Shown: piece by piece, positions 20,713 through 29,526 of the stretch | Layout: each line of letters opens with the position of its first letter | How positions within the stretch are numbered: the first letter of the stretch is position 1 | Origin: a virus | Direction: 5' to 3' (one strand) | Length of the DNA: 36,865 nucleotides | IMG/VR virus record: IMGVR_UViG_3300020123_000146 | Coordinates: 1-36,865 of that record | Program-made: the position numbers and the translations under genes | Notes under the pieces: model-generated | Database searches by the model: none | Seen by the model: the letters and a program-made list of their open reading frames with translations, nothing else | Told to the model about the DNA's origin: nothing

Positions 20713-21305
20713 ATCAACATCCGCAACGTCATATAGGACCGGATCAGTAGCGTCGAAGTGGTCGCCGCGGCGGCCACAAACTGCGACGCCATCATCTGCA
20801 CGTTGCCCGCGGTCGCCCCCATCACGATGCGGGCGGTGAGCCAGGTGTGCGTCGGCGTGGTCGAGCAGCCGTAGGGAATGGTGACGGTCTGCCCGGTGGT
20901 CTGGTTGGCGTCGGCGATGCCTTCCAGGCCGGCGGTGGTGCCCGACGCGAGCGAGTTGTGCAGGCCGAACCCTGTCCAGTCAACGACTGCGAGGGCCGGG
21001 AATGAGAGGGCGTATTGGATGTCGCCCTGGTTGTTGGCGGCCGACGACGCGTACAGGTGCGCGTTCAGTTCGTAGGTGTGGCCGGCAGCAGCGGGCAGGG
21101 TCAGGTCGGTGACCGGTTGCACGGTGCCCACATTGGTGTACGGAACGGAGGCGGTCAGAAACGCGTATCCGGGCTGCCACTGGGTGATCTGGGCCTGCAA
21201 GGACGCGATCAACGCGTCGTGCTGCTCGACAGTGTTGCCGAGCCCATTGGTGGCCACGTCGTCGACGACCTGGCCGGGTAGCACATCCGCCCACACGTAG
21301 CCCAT
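20709..21305 (-). CDS. Minor tail protein, small fibre type
   Basis: A 198-residue protein. The N-terminal 45 residues include a helix (HDALIASLQAQITQWQ) often found in trimeric fibre bases. The rest is strand-rich with a jelly-roll feel (LTLPAAAGHTYELNAHLYASS, about 70-90; TWLTARIVMGATAGNVQMMASQFVAAA near 150-177). Actinophages commonly encode such a protein after the tail-tip gene as a receptor-binding or fibre component. TGATG overlap with the upstream gene. Confidence 0.6.
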   Translation of the reverse strand: MGYVWADVLPGQVVDDVATNGLGNTVEQHDALIASLQAQITQWQPGYAFLTASVPYTNVGTVQPVTDLTLPAAAGHTYELNAHLYASSAANNQGDIQYALSFPALAVVDWTGFGLHNSLASGTTAGLEGIADANQTTGQTVTIPYGCSTTPTHTWLTARIVMGATAGNVQMMASQFVAAAATTSTLLIRSYMTLRMLI

Positions 21306-23593
21306 CAGTTTGACCTTCCGTAGGTGTCGACCCCGTACCGGCCGACCCCGTATCGGGCGACCGTGGTTGCGCCGCGGGCGGCGATGCTCTGCGTGTATGC
21401 GCCGTTGGCGTCGACCTGGTCGGTGAACTGTGTCAGCCAGAACTCGCCGGCCAGTTGAGTGCCGTCCGGGTCGGCCAGGACCACCCGGTCGCCGAGCTGG
21501 CGCCGCGGATCGCCCACAATGGACAGACCGGATACGGTGGGGTGCGGGTCTTTGATGTCGCCGAGCAGGGCCGCGGCAAGCGACTGGGCCACGTCGGCCG
21601 ACTGCACCCACTGGGAGGCGGTCAGTTGCAGCGGCTGCGGGCCGTACTTGCTGATGCTGGACTGGTCGCGGGACTCGGCGACGAACCCCGAGCCGACAGT
21701 GGCGTTCAACCCCTTCAGCCCGATGTTGGTGATATACAACGGGATCACGGCCAGGTTGGTGACCCGCACAGTTGCCGAGGCCGGCGTCCAGTTGGGCAGC
21801 ACGACGGCGCTGATCTGCTGCGCGTAGGCGAAGTCCGCGTTTGCATCATCGCTGAAATCCGCGTTGACGGTGATCACGAAATAGGGGTCAGTGAACGCGG
21901 CCTCCCCCGCGGCCAGCCACGTCGTAATGGAGATGTTGAACAGGCTGGTTTGCAGTTGCACCAACGGATCGGTGAAGGTGACCGGGAAGTCGACCACGGA
22001 CTGCGCTGGCACCGCCCGGTTGATTTGGTCGCGGTACACGAAGCCGAACCGGGGCGCCACCGTGACCGGGCTGTACGACACCTGCACAATGTTGCGGACT
22101 TGGTCGATGCCGTCGTCGATCTGCGCGTCGAGCAGTGACCCGTCGGCGGTGGACAGCACCCGCTGGGCGGTCTGCCCGGCGTTGTCGACGAGGCGAATCC
22201 GGGTGCGGTAGCGGAACACGCCCAACTCGTCGAAAGCGGCCACCGCCTGTTCGGCTTGGGCTACCTCGGTGATCAGGTCCCACGCCTCCCGCGGCGTCGA
22301 CTCGTATGAGGCGACGAGGTTAAGCAGGGACGGGTCGAGGACGGCGCCGACGGTGACCGTGTCCGCCAACCATGAGGCGGCTATATCGATGTCGTGCACG
22401 TGCACGTCGGACACGGGCTGATAGGTGTTGAACAGCAGGTTGGGGTTGGGCTGGCTGGTGTCCAACTCGGTCGGCAGGATCGTCGTTGCCTGCGTTTCGA
22501 AGACGCCGTCAATGCGGAACTGCACCACCCTGGCGGTGATGTCCCAGTGGACCCCGACCGCGTGCCAAGCCCCGTCGCCGGGAACGGTCTGGGTGCTGAT
22601 GTACTCGTGCAGCAGGGTGACCATGTCAAAGGCGAGCACGCGAAGGTACATGTGCCCGTCGGCTCGGAGTCCACATGCGAGGGTCGTGTAGCTGAGCACC
22701 GACCGCCAGACGCCGGACGAGGCGGTCGGGCTGGTCACTCCGAGACACCACATTTCGAGCCGGCCGCGCAGCTGCGACCAGGCGGGGGTGTTGGTGGGTG
22801 CCGCGTTTTGGACGATCACAACGTAGGGGTTGGTGGTGCTGCTGTAGGCGGCGGCCACCGCCTGCGCGAATGGGCCCGGCATGAACGGCGGCCGGATGCT
22901 GGTTTGCGCCGTGATGGTGGAGTACTGCGCCAGCCAGGCCGGGTTGCGGTCGCTGCGGATCGGGCTGATCGACCCGTACATGGGCAGCCACATCAGGGAG
23001 CCCTGCGGGCGGGGAAGGGGCCCCGCGCCGATGCCGTTGGCGTACAGGGCTTGCGTGACAATCCACGTGCCGTTGGCGCCGGCTATGTTGCCGTTGGTGG
23101 GAATGAGCGTGACCGTGTTGCGTAGCAGCGCCCGGTTGTCGAGCAGGGCCGCGGCGGCGGATCGGCCCCTGCTGACGGTGGTCATCTTGCGGAGCACGCC
23201 GGTGAGGCGGCGCACGTACTGGGGGCCGCTGGCGGTGATGAATCCAATGTCGACAGTGGTGGGCCGGTTGATGCGTTCGTGGTGGCCGAGGGGCGCATCC
23301 GACCCGCGCGTGTAGTAGCGGGCCGGGTGCATGGTCTCGTCGGTGGGGTCGCCTTCGGCCAACTGGACGGTGCCGGTGGCGGCGCTGCTGCCTTCGACGA
23401 GGCGCACCGGGTCGGGTAGGTCGGTGGTCAGCGACCGGGTGATGGTGATCGCACCCTGCCGGCCGCTGAGGTCGTCGATGCTGCCGGCCGGCCCGAACCC
23501 GTCCCCATCCCAGTCGACCATGACGCGGACGAGCGGGGTCCGCTCGCCGGCTTCGATGGCGGCGGCCAGGTCGGAGGGGACGACGATGCTCAT
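21305..23593 (-). CDS. Large tail-tip protein with LamG-like domain
   Basis: A 762-residue structural protein. Residues 1-150 look like a tail-hub scaffold (PLVRVMVDWDGDGFGPAGSIDDL). A concanavalin/LamG-like sandwich lies at about 220-430, with GDGAWHAVGVHWDITARVVQFRIDG as the diagnostic strands. The C-terminal part repeats hub-like motifs and ends with QLGDRVVLADPDGTQLAGEFWLTQ. Position after the small tail proteins and before the fibre gene fits the minor tail or tip protein that contacts the host. The LamG-like domain may bind cell-wall sugars. Confidence 0.75.
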   Translation of the reverse strand: MSIVVPSDLAAAIEAGERTPLVRVMVDWDGDGFGPAGSIDDLSGRQGAITITRSLTTDLPDPVRLVEGSSAATGTVQLAEGDPTDETMHPARYYTRGSDAPLGHHERINRPTTVDIGFITASGPQYVRRLTGVLRKMTTVSRGRSAAAALLDNRALLRNTVTLIPTNGNIAGANGTWIVTQALYANGIGAGPLPRPQGSLMWLPMYGSISPIRSDRNPAWLAQYSTITAQTSIRPPFMPGPFAQAVAAAYSSTTNPYVVIVQNAAPTNTPAWSQLRGRLEMWCLGVTSPTASSGVWRSVLSYTTLACGLRADGHMYLRVLAFDMVTLLHEYISTQTVPGDGAWHAVGVHWDITARVVQFRIDGVFETQATTILPTELDTSQPNPNLLFNTYQPVSDVHVHDIDIAASWLADTVTVGAVLDPSLLNLVASYESTPREAWDLITEVAQAEQAVAAFDELGVFRYRTRIRLVDNAGQTAQRVLSTADGSLLDAQIDDGIDQVRNIVQVSYSPVTVAPRFGFVYRDQINRAVPAQSVVDFPVTFTDPLVQLQTSLFNISITTWLAAGEAAFTDPYFVITVNADFSDDANADFAYAQQISAVVLPNWTPASATVRVTNLAVIPLYITNIGLKGLNATVGSGFVAESRDQSSISKYGPQPLQLTASQWVQSADVAQSLAAALLGDIKDPHPTVSGLSIVGDPRRQLGDRVVLADPDGTQLAGEFWLTQFTDQVDANGAYTQSIAARGATTVARYGVGRYGVDTYGRSN

Positions 23594-23913
23594 CAGGTTC
23601 CGACCTTGGTCCCGTCTTCCCACACGAACTCGCCCAGCGCACCGACCGGGCGGTGAACGCCGCAGTTGACGCAGTAGGTGGCGCCGTAGAACGCGGGGTT
23701 GGCGGCGTACGTCTCGGCGATCGCCTGGCCCATGGTGGTGGCGGCCCCGCACACGGTGTGCACGTAGGTCCGGCGGACGGGCCGCACGAAGCCGCGGGCG
23801 CGCTCGTCCTCGGAGAGGACCAGGTACACGTCGGCCTGCGGCACTGGCGGCCCGTCCAGCGATTCGGCCCCGTGGGTCAGTCGGGGGTCGTTGGGGTCGG
23901 AGGTGACGCCCAT
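23593..23913 (-). CDS. Small tail-region protein with Cys residues
   Basis: A 106-residue protein. THGAESLDGPPVPQADVYLVLSEDERARGFVRPVRRTYVH occupies the first half; the second has a Cys (HTVCG) and a YCVNCGVH knuckle, a likely zinc site. Short proteins with this RGFVRPVRRTY...H pattern are common among actinobacterial phages in structural regions, role unknown. It overlaps the tail-tip gene (TGATG). Confidence 0.65.
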   Translation of the reverse strand: MGVTSDPNDPRLTHGAESLDGPPVPQADVYLVLSEDERARGFVRPVRRTYVHTVCGAATTMGQAIAETYAANPAFYGATYCVNCGVHRPVGALGEFVWEDGTKVGT

Positions 23914-23914
23914 G

Positions 23915-24388
23915 TCAGCAGCGCTCGAACCACATGCCGCCGCGGAAGTTCACGGCTGAGGTGGGCGCCGTGCACCGAAGGCCCAGCACGGTGTTGATGC
24001 CCACGTCGGGGGTGGCGGTGAAGGGCAGGTCGATCAGGGCGGTTCCGCCGATCGGGGTCAGCGACCACATGTCGAGCACGGTTCCACCGGTCGGCTCGGC
24101 GATGTAGTTGGTCTTCATCGTGAACCCCACCGGGATGCTCGCCACGGTGACACCGCGGCCGTACACCGGGTTCACGGTGCCGGCCGTGCCGGTGCCATCA
24201 GCCGTGTAGGCCACCAGCTCGACGGCCACGGCCTTGTCGGTGGCGGTGACCGAGTCGAACCCGGCCCGCAGCTTGAGCAGGTCCAGACCGAACGTGGCTG
24301 GGGTGATGACGGCCACCACCGTTTTCGCGGTGGCTGCGACCAGGGGCACACCACCCACCGGGGCCAGCGCCGAGTAACCAGTTTTCAT
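23915..24388 (-). CDS. Tail-region protein, possible decoration or minor tail
   Basis: A 157-residue protein with no Met-rich or Cys-rich features and many short strands (VPLVAATAKTVVAVITPATFGLDLLKLRAGFDSVTATDKA, then AVAVELVAYTAD and TALIDLPFTATPDVGIN). It looks like a single beta sandwich such as those on tail tips. It sits between the large tip gene and the distal tail gene. Function inferred only from position. Confidence 0.6.
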   Translation of the reverse strand: MKTGYSALAPVGGVPLVAATAKTVVAVITPATFGLDLLKLRAGFDSVTATDKAVAVELVAYTADGTGTAGTVNPVYGRGVTVASIPVGFTMKTNYIAEPTGGTVLDMWSLTPIGGTALIDLPFTATPDVGINTVLGLRCTAPTSAVNFRGGMWFERC

Positions 24389-24403
24389 TGGTGCGTTCCT
24401 CTC

Positions 24404-25456
24404 TCAGCCGACCTCGACGAGCGTCGCGGTCACGTTGCGGTCCGGCAGAATCTGGTACTGCTCGGGCAGGGCGGTGATGGATACCTGCGGCATGCCGGTG
24501 CCCAGCGCCCACGTCCGGACGCTGGCGAACATGTCAAGCTGCAGCTGGTCGACGACCACATCGGTGGTGGTCTGCGCCGGCCGTTCGACCAGTACCGACC
24601 CGGCGCCCATGTCCCGCGACGAGGCGTAGGAGGAGACCAGTGCCCGGTTGGGGGCGCCCGCGGCGAAGCCGGCCAGCACACCGAAGGGCCGCCGGGCCGG
24701 CATGCCCCAGTCGTTTACGTCGGCTCCCACCTGTGCGGTGGTGAGCACCCCGGCCGCGACGCGCAACTGGGGCACCACGAACAGGGCCCCGGCCGGCGGG
24801 GCGCCCAGGGACACGTTGAACGCCGCGAACGAGCCCGTGACCGCGTTGACCGGCGTGCCGAGGGTGGCGGCCACCTCCGACCCGTCCAGGCGCCTCCACG
24901 ACAGCACAGGGGTTACGGCGACGCTGGGCGCGATGCCGGCCGACGACAGTTGGCCGCTGAACGTCCACGGGGTGCCCGCAGGCACCGGGAAACCGACCAG
25001 CCCGGCCGGCGCGGTCAGGGCGAGCACGCCCGACGTGACCGAACCCGGCAGCGTCCACCGCAGCGCCCGCGGCCCGCGCAGCACCGGACCCGGCGACGAC
25101 GACACCGACTCACCCGAGCCGGCGGCCACCACGAACCCGGTTGGGTCGTTCGTCTGGGATGTGGCCCCGGACTGGTTGGCGGTCAGGTGGTTGCGGCGCC
25201 CGGGGTCGAGCAGCACGAACGGGCCGGGGCCGCGGGCGCCGGTGAAGAATTCCTCGAGAACCGAGTACGTGACGGCGTCGATGGCCTTCCACGCCAGGGC
25301 GAATGTGCGCCGGGTGCGGCTGGCGAAGTCGACGGTGCGCCCGCCCGAGCTGGACGCGTGCGTGGTGGCCAGCCGATCGTTGGTGGGGGTCAGCCCGGTC
25401 AGCGGGTGCGGAAGGGCGACGAGGCCGAGTGCCGGCTTGCCGAAGTAGAACGTCAT
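24404..25456 (-). CDS. Distal tail / minor tail protein
   Basis: A 350-residue protein directly after the tape measure gene, the usual place of the distal tail protein. Residues 1-90 (MTFYFGKPALGLVALPHPLTG, DFASRTRRTFALAWKAIDAVTYSVLEEFFTG, then PFVLLDPGRRNHL) form the tail-hub-like start seen in actinophages. About 125-270 looks like a beta-sandwich of carbohydrate-binding type, and the last 60 residues return to the hub fold. It would form the ring joining tail tube and tip. Confidence 0.7.
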   Translation of the reverse strand: MTFYFGKPALGLVALPHPLTGLTPTNDRLATTHASSSGGRTVDFASRTRRTFALAWKAIDAVTYSVLEEFFTGARGPGPFVLLDPGRRNHLTANQSGATSQTNDPTGFVVAAGSGESVSSSPGPVLRGPRALRWTLPGSVTSGVLALTAPAGLVGFPVPAGTPWTFSGQLSSAGIAPSVAVTPVLSWRRLDGSEVAATLGTPVNAVTGSFAAFNVSLGAPPAGALFVVPQLRVAAGVLTTAQVGADVNDWGMPARRPFGVLAGFAAGAPNRALVSSYASSRDMGAGSVLVERPAQTTTDVVVDQLQLDMFASVRTWALGTGMPQVSITALPEQYQILPDRNVTATLVEVG

Positions 25457-25462
25457 CGTCGG

Positions 25463-27262
25463 TCACCGCCCCGCATAGCTGAGGGTCTTCTCACCGGCGC
25501 GGGCGGCCAGGGCCACGCCCTCGGGCCCGACGGTGAGTTTGAGGGTGGCCAGCAGGTCGCCGACGCGGCGCATGGCGGCCAGCAGGTCGCCGTGGTCGTT
25601 GGGCTGCTGCACGGCGGGGCCGAGTGGCACCGGCTCGGCGGCGATGCCGGCCGCCAGCAGCCCGACCGACGACACGGCCAGGTCGGTGTGTTCGCGCACG
25701 CCCACGGCGATGCCGGCGGGGATCTGCCGGCCGACCTCGTCGGCGAACACGCGCGACGGGGATCCGATGCCCAGGAAGTTCTTGACCCCGTCGAGGGCCT
25801 GCCCGGCCATGTTTTTGACCTTGTCGAGCAGTTCGCCGGCCAGGTTCCCGATGCCCTGGATGATGCCCTGCACGATGGCCTCACCCACGTGCACGAAGTC
25901 GTCGCCGATGTGGACGAACAGGCTGACCAGGCGGCCGGGGATGTCCTTGACGAACTGCACGGCGCCGTCGAACTTGGCGGCGATCTTGGCGCGCACCGCC
26001 TCGAATTTGGCCTCTGTGGCCGAAACCAGGGTGTCCCAAGCGTGCGGGATGTCGACGGTGAAGAAGTCGCGCACCCGGCGGCCTGCGCCGATCACGTCGT
26101 CAACGCGGCCCGTCACCCAGTTTTTGACGGTGGTGAACCGGGCCACGGCGGCCTGCTCGGTCGCTTCGAAGGCGTGCGGGATGTCCTTGGTGAAGAAGTC
26201 GGCCACGTCGGTGCCGGCCTGGCGCACGTCCTTCCACACGGTTTTGACCACGTTGCGGAAGCCCTCGAAGTGCTGCCAGCAGTACACGATGGCCGCCACC
26301 AGCAACCCAAGGCCGATGACGATCAGCGAAATCGGGTTGGCGTCCAGGGCGGCGTTGAGCAGCCACACGGCGATCGTGACGCCCCCGAGGATTTCGACCA
26401 GCAGGTGATTGTGGGCGATGAAGTCGGCCACGGCGCCCACGATGGCCACCACGGTCGGCAGGAACGGCAGCAGGGTCTGCAGCAGTTGGGTGAGCGCGGG
26501 CAGCAGCTTCTGCCCCAACTGTTCCTGGAAGTCGTGCCACGCCACGGCGGCTTTCTGCGCCGGGTCGGTGGCCGCGGCCCCCGCACCGCCGAACTCCTTT
26601 TGAACCTCCCCCAGGATGATCTTTTGCGCGCCCAACGTGTCGTTGTGCTCCGTCAGGATCTTGATCTGTTCCTTCTGCTGGGCGCTGAACGTCACCCCGA
26701 CCCGCTGCAGCGCGGTCAAACCCTTGACCGGGTCGTTGAGTGCCTTGCCCAGCTGCACCACAGAGGACTGCAGGTCTTGGTGCATGGCGGCTGACAGGTC
26801 AAGCGCGGACTGGGTGGCCTGGTCGAAAATGTCGTTGCCGGCCCCGGACTGGTTGCGGATGTTGGTGAACGTCAACAACACGTTCTCTCCACTTTGGACA
26901 ACGTCGCCCTGCACGCCGTCCAGTTCGCCGAGCTTCTCGGCCAGCTCGTGCACCTGGTCGGTGGTCAGCCCGGCCGCCCCGCCGGTCGACTTGATCACGG
27001 CTTCGGTGAGGCGCAGCGACTGCGCAGCCTCCCGGCCGGCACTCACCGACTCCTTCAGGAAGTCGAAGATCTCCAGCCCGGCGAACCCGGTGACGAGCCC
27101 CTTGAGCCCCTCTTTGAAGCTCGACCCGGTGGCCTCACCGGCCGCCCGCCCGGCCTTTTTACCGGCCTCGGTGGCCGCGGGCACCAGCCCGCGCTCGATC
27201 TCAGGGCCGAGGGTCGAGTTGTCGGGGCGCAGCCTCACGAACGCTTCCGCCAGCGTCGTCAC
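25463..27262 (-). CDS. Tape measure protein
   Basis: A 599-residue protein that sets tail length and is threaded through the tube. The N-terminus is Ala/Gly-rich and helical (VPAATEAGKKAGRAAGEATG). TDPAQKAAVAWHDFQEQLGQKLLPALTQLLQTL near 235-270 matches many actinophage tape measures. Hydrophobic spans follow at about 270-345. The C-terminal part has the GIGSPSRVFADEVGRQIPAGIAVGV block (about 488-512), a conserved end motif of this family. With about 0.15 nm per residue the tail would be near 90 nm, short for a siphovirus. GTG start at 27262. Confidence 0.9.
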   Translation of the reverse strand: MTTLAEAFVRLRPDNSTLGPEIERGLVPAATEAGKKAGRAAGEATGSSFKEGLKGLVTGFAGLEIFDFLKESVSAGREAAQSLRLTEAVIKSTGGAAGLTTDQVHELAEKLGELDGVQGDVVQSGENVLLTFTNIRNQSGAGNDIFDQATQSALDLSAAMHQDLQSSVVQLGKALNDPVKGLTALQRVGVTFSAQQKEQIKILTEHNDTLGAQKIILGEVQKEFGGAGAAATDPAQKAAVAWHDFQEQLGQKLLPALTQLLQTLLPFLPTVVAIVGAVADFIAHNHLLVEILGGVTIAVWLLNAALDANPISLIVIGLGLLVAAIVYCWQHFEGFRNVVKTVWKDVRQAGTDVADFFTKDIPHAFEATEQAAVARFTTVKNWVTGRVDDVIGAGRRVRDFFTVDIPHAWDTLVSATEAKFEAVRAKIAAKFDGAVQFVKDIPGRLVSLFVHIGDDFVHVGEAIVQGIIQGIGNLAGELLDKVKNMAGQALDGVKNFLGIGSPSRVFADEVGRQIPAGIAVGVREHTDLAVSSVGLLAAGIAAEPVPLGPAVQQPNDHGDLLAAMRRVGDLLATLKLTVGPEGVALAARAGEKTLSYAGR

Positions 27263-27501
27263 CTGCTCACCCCCAACTCCCGCAACAGCATCTGGTGGAT
27301 TTCGTCGCTCGGCTCGCGCGGAGCCGGTGGCGCGCTCAGCGCCTCCTCAAACGCGGCCAGCCGCTCGTCGACGGTGACCACGTCACCGGTGCCGCCCATG
27401 GCCCGGGCCAGCCCGGTCATGAGCCGGTCGGTGGCGGCCCGCGCCTCGACCTGGTCGACGAGCATCACGTGGGCGATGTCGGCGACCTGGGCGAGGCTCA
27501 T
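27259..27501 (-). CDS. Tail assembly chaperone, second frame
   Basis: An 80-residue helical protein whose ATG at 27501 overlaps the first chaperone's stop (ATGA). It occupies the -1 frame relative to that gene, as the T part of a G/GT pair would. I see no clear X-XXY-YYZ slippery sequence in the last 60 bases of the first gene, so it is probably made by re-initiation, unless the slip site is non-standard. DEIHQMLLRELGVSR at the end is typical of this position. Confidence 0.65.
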   Translation of the reverse strand: MSLAQVADIAHVMLVDQVEARAATDRLMTGLARAMGGTGDVVTVDERLAAFEEALSAPPAPREPSDEIHQMLLRELGVSR

Positions 27502-28025
27502 GCCGCGCGTCGGTCCTGTCTCGTTCGCTCGACCAGCAGCTGCAGGTCCGGGCGGCCAGCCAGATGGTCGAGCACCGGATCGGAGGAGTTGGCCGTCGAT
27601 GTCGCGTCGGTGCGTTCCGGCCCAGTGGAGGAGTCGCGCCGACGCCCAGTAGGGCGGCCGACCACCGCCTGCGTGAGGTCCCACACCAGCTGCAGGAGAT
27701 CGTCGGTGCTCTGCCGGTTGGCCCGGGCGTGCGCCCAGAATTGGTCGAACTCGTCCGGGTGCACGAACTCGCGCACCAGGTCTTTGACGACGGTGACGCC
27801 CTCGGGTGACTTGTCGTCGATCGCATTGGCCCGCTCGATGAAGTCCACAAAGGACAACTCCGACAGGTACGGGTTGAGGCGCACCGACATGCCCAGGTAT
27901 CCGAACGTGCGCTCCTCGGTCGGGCGGGCGGTGCCGAACTCGCCGATACTGCCCTGGCTGTCGGCCCGCGCCGGCCGAAGCCGGCGGGGGCTGACGGTCC
28001 TGCTGACACGTCGAGGCTTCGGCAT
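27498..28025 (-). CDS. Tail assembly chaperone, first frame
   Basis: A 175-residue protein between tail tube and tape measure genes. Its core (LNPYLSELSFVDFIERANAID, then VTVVKDLVREFVHPDEFDQFWAHARANRQS, about residues 51-105) is the common fold of actinophage tail assembly chaperones. A basic N-terminus (PKPRRVSRTVSPRRLRPAR) and a flexible polar end flank it. It would bind the tape measure during tail assembly. Confidence 0.78.
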   Translation of the reverse strand: MPKPRRVSRTVSPRRLRPARADSQGSIGEFGTARPTEERTFGYLGMSVRLNPYLSELSFVDFIERANAIDDKSPEGVTVVKDLVREFVHPDEFDQFWAHARANRQSTDDLLQLVWDLTQAVVGRPTGRRRDSSTGPERTDATSTANSSDPVLDHLAGRPDLQLLVERTRQDRRAA

Positions 28026-28027
28026 CG

Positions 28028-28609
28028 TCAGCCCCGAGCCGTGCCGGCCGCGAACATCGACCACGGGAACTGCGGGCTGACCGGGAGCTCGAAGTTGAAC
28101 GTGCACGGGATGACGGCCTCTTTGGGCGCCTTCGCGAACGCCGACTTGATGTCACCCGAGTTGATGCACTGGTACATGACGATGCGGAAGTCGTTGGTGG
28201 TGGCCTCCCATCCGAGCATCGCCCGCGTCTCACTGCCGGGGGTCGGCGGTGTCAGCGACGTGAGAGTGGTCGCGCCGGTGCCCGACACGATGGTGAGGGT
28301 GCCGCCGTTGACGGCCTTGTTCCAGTTGGCCAGGGCGAAGTTGAGCATGTTGAACGCCAGCGTGCCCTGCCGGCTGGTCGTGGCCCACTTGATCGGGTCG
28401 AGGAATTCGGCCGCGTTGACCGCCTCGACCTTGGTCGAGTAGTCGAACTCGCTGCCGTTCTCCGTGGCACCCAGCGACAGCCACGCCCCGGGCCACGCGT
28501 CGGTGAACTTCGACCCGACCACCGTGTTCGCGGGCAGAGTCGAGCCGGGGGGCGCCCAGAACAGGTATCCGGGGTCGGTGATGACGGACGGGGTGGCGGT
28601 GGTTGGCAT
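28028..28609 (-). CDS. Major tail tube protein
   Basis: A 193-residue protein forming the tail tube. The N-terminus TDPGYLFWAPPGSTLPAN and the later WLSLGATENGSEFDYSTKVEAVNAAEFLDPIKW (about 43-76) are typical of tail tube proteins of actinobacterial siphoviruses, as is the strand-rich FNFELPVSPQFPW end. It lies just upstream of the chaperone genes. No extra Ig-like domain is attached. Confidence 0.85.
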   Translation of the reverse strand: MPTTATPSVITDPGYLFWAPPGSTLPANTVVGSKFTDAWPGAWLSLGATENGSEFDYSTKVEAVNAAEFLDPIKWATTSRQGTLAFNMLNFALANWNKAVNGGTLTIVSGTGATTLTSLTPPTPGSETRAMLGWEATTNDFRIVMYQCINSGDIKSAFAKAPKEAVIPCTFNFELPVSPQFPWSMFAAGTARG

Positions 28610-28612
28610 GGG

Positions 28613-29050
28613 TCAGCCCTCCGTGGTCTCGTTGTCGACTGCCGGCTCGGCGGCCTCCGGCTCCGCGGCGGCCTCCGGCTCGGCCGCGGCGGCCTGGTCG
28701 TCGTCGTCGCCCGGCAGCGGCCGGACCCGGTCCACGAGGCCGGCGTGCAGGTAGCCGTGAGCGGCCACATTGGACACGGGCACCGGGTGGCCGGCCAGGA
28801 ACGCCAGGGCAGTGCCGTGGGGGATGTCCTGGTTGGCGATGTAGGTGCCGTACTCGATCCGCTGCACGATCCGCATCTCGTCCAGGGTCAGCGTGTTGGC
28901 CACCTGGATAGCGCGCTCGTCCGCGGTCAGCGGGCGATGCCCACCCGCGTCGGGCGTGAGCCGCGAATACAGCTCATCTAGCGCGCTCAGCTTCGCGGCG
29001 ATCTCCGGGTGCGTCACTGCCACCTCGGCCGCCAGGGCGTTTGACTGCAC
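28613..29050 (-). CDS. Unknown structural-region protein with acidic tail
   Basis: A 145-residue protein. I chose GTG at 29050 because GAGGGG lies five bases upstream; an ATG at 29065 adds five residues. The N-terminal 100 residues are helical (AALAAEVAVTHPEIAAKLSALDELYSRL type pattern), and the tail is a low-complexity Ala/Glu/Pro stretch. It sits between the gp10-like gene and the tail tube gene, where some phages carry a tail-tube-linked or scaffold accessory protein. Confidence 0.58.
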   Translation of the reverse strand: MQSNALAAEVAVTHPEIAAKLSALDELYSRLTPDAGGHRPLTADERAIQVANTLTLDEMRIVQRIEYGTYIANQDIPHGTALAFLAGHPVPVSNVAAHGYLHAGLVDRVRPLPGDDDDQAAAAEPEAAAEPEAAEPAVDNETTEG

Positions 29051-29061
29051 CGGTTCCCCTC

Positions 29062-29526
29062 TCATGGTGTGCTCTTCTTGGGCTTGGGCTTACGTTTCGT
29101 GCCGCCGTAGTACTTGCTGTTGAACTGCCCCGTCTTCGTGAACAGCTCTTTGCGGCTGCGCCGTTTCAGGGCCTTGGCGTTGCTGCGGCGGGTCCCGAAT
29201 TGGCTGTCTCCGGCCACCTCGGCCACGTCGCGCAAGCCCTGTTCAAGAAAGTGCTGGGCGGGCAGATAGACGGTTCCCTCGTCCTGAAACCGCATGTAGT
29301 ACCGGTCGGTGCTCCAGCTGACGCGGGCCGTCCACCCCACCGTTTCCTCGACCGGTTCGGCGTGGATGCTCTCCGCGCCCGCCCCGGTGCGCCGCGGCGC
29401 GTGCCCCGCAGCGTTGCCGGCGACCAGGTCGCCGAACTCCAACATGCGATCCTTCACCCACGGCTCGTGGGTGATCGCTCGCAGGCCGGCGTGGTCGAGC
29501 ACGACGGACACGGCAGCGTCGGACAT
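29062..29526 (-). CDS. HK97 gp10-like head-tail joining protein
   Basis: A 154-residue protein with the pattern of the HK97 gp10 / phi13 gp19 family: a helix (LRAITHEPWVKDRMLEFGDLVAGNAA), then HAPRRTGAGAESIH (about 34-47), VGWTARVSWSTDRYYMRFQDEGT and PAQHFLEQGL. A Lys-rich C-terminal extension (KKSTP end) is longer than usual. ATG at 29526 overlaps the upstream stop (TGATG). It helps seal head to tail. Confidence 0.78.
   Translation of the reverse strand: MSDAAVSVVLDHAGLRAITHEPWVKDRMLEFGDLVAGNAAGHAPRRTGAGAESIHAEPVEETVGWTARVSWSTDRYYMRFQDEGTVYLPAQHFLEQGLRDVAEVAGDSQFGTRRSNAKALKRRSRKELFTKTGQFNSKYYGGTKRKPKPKKSTP

Noticed and set aside
24950-26794. 614-codon plus-strand frame opposite the tape measure and distal tail genes
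   Set aside because: It is the GC-rich complement of well-recognised minus-strand genes; its protein is Gly/His/Arg-rich with no domain pattern.
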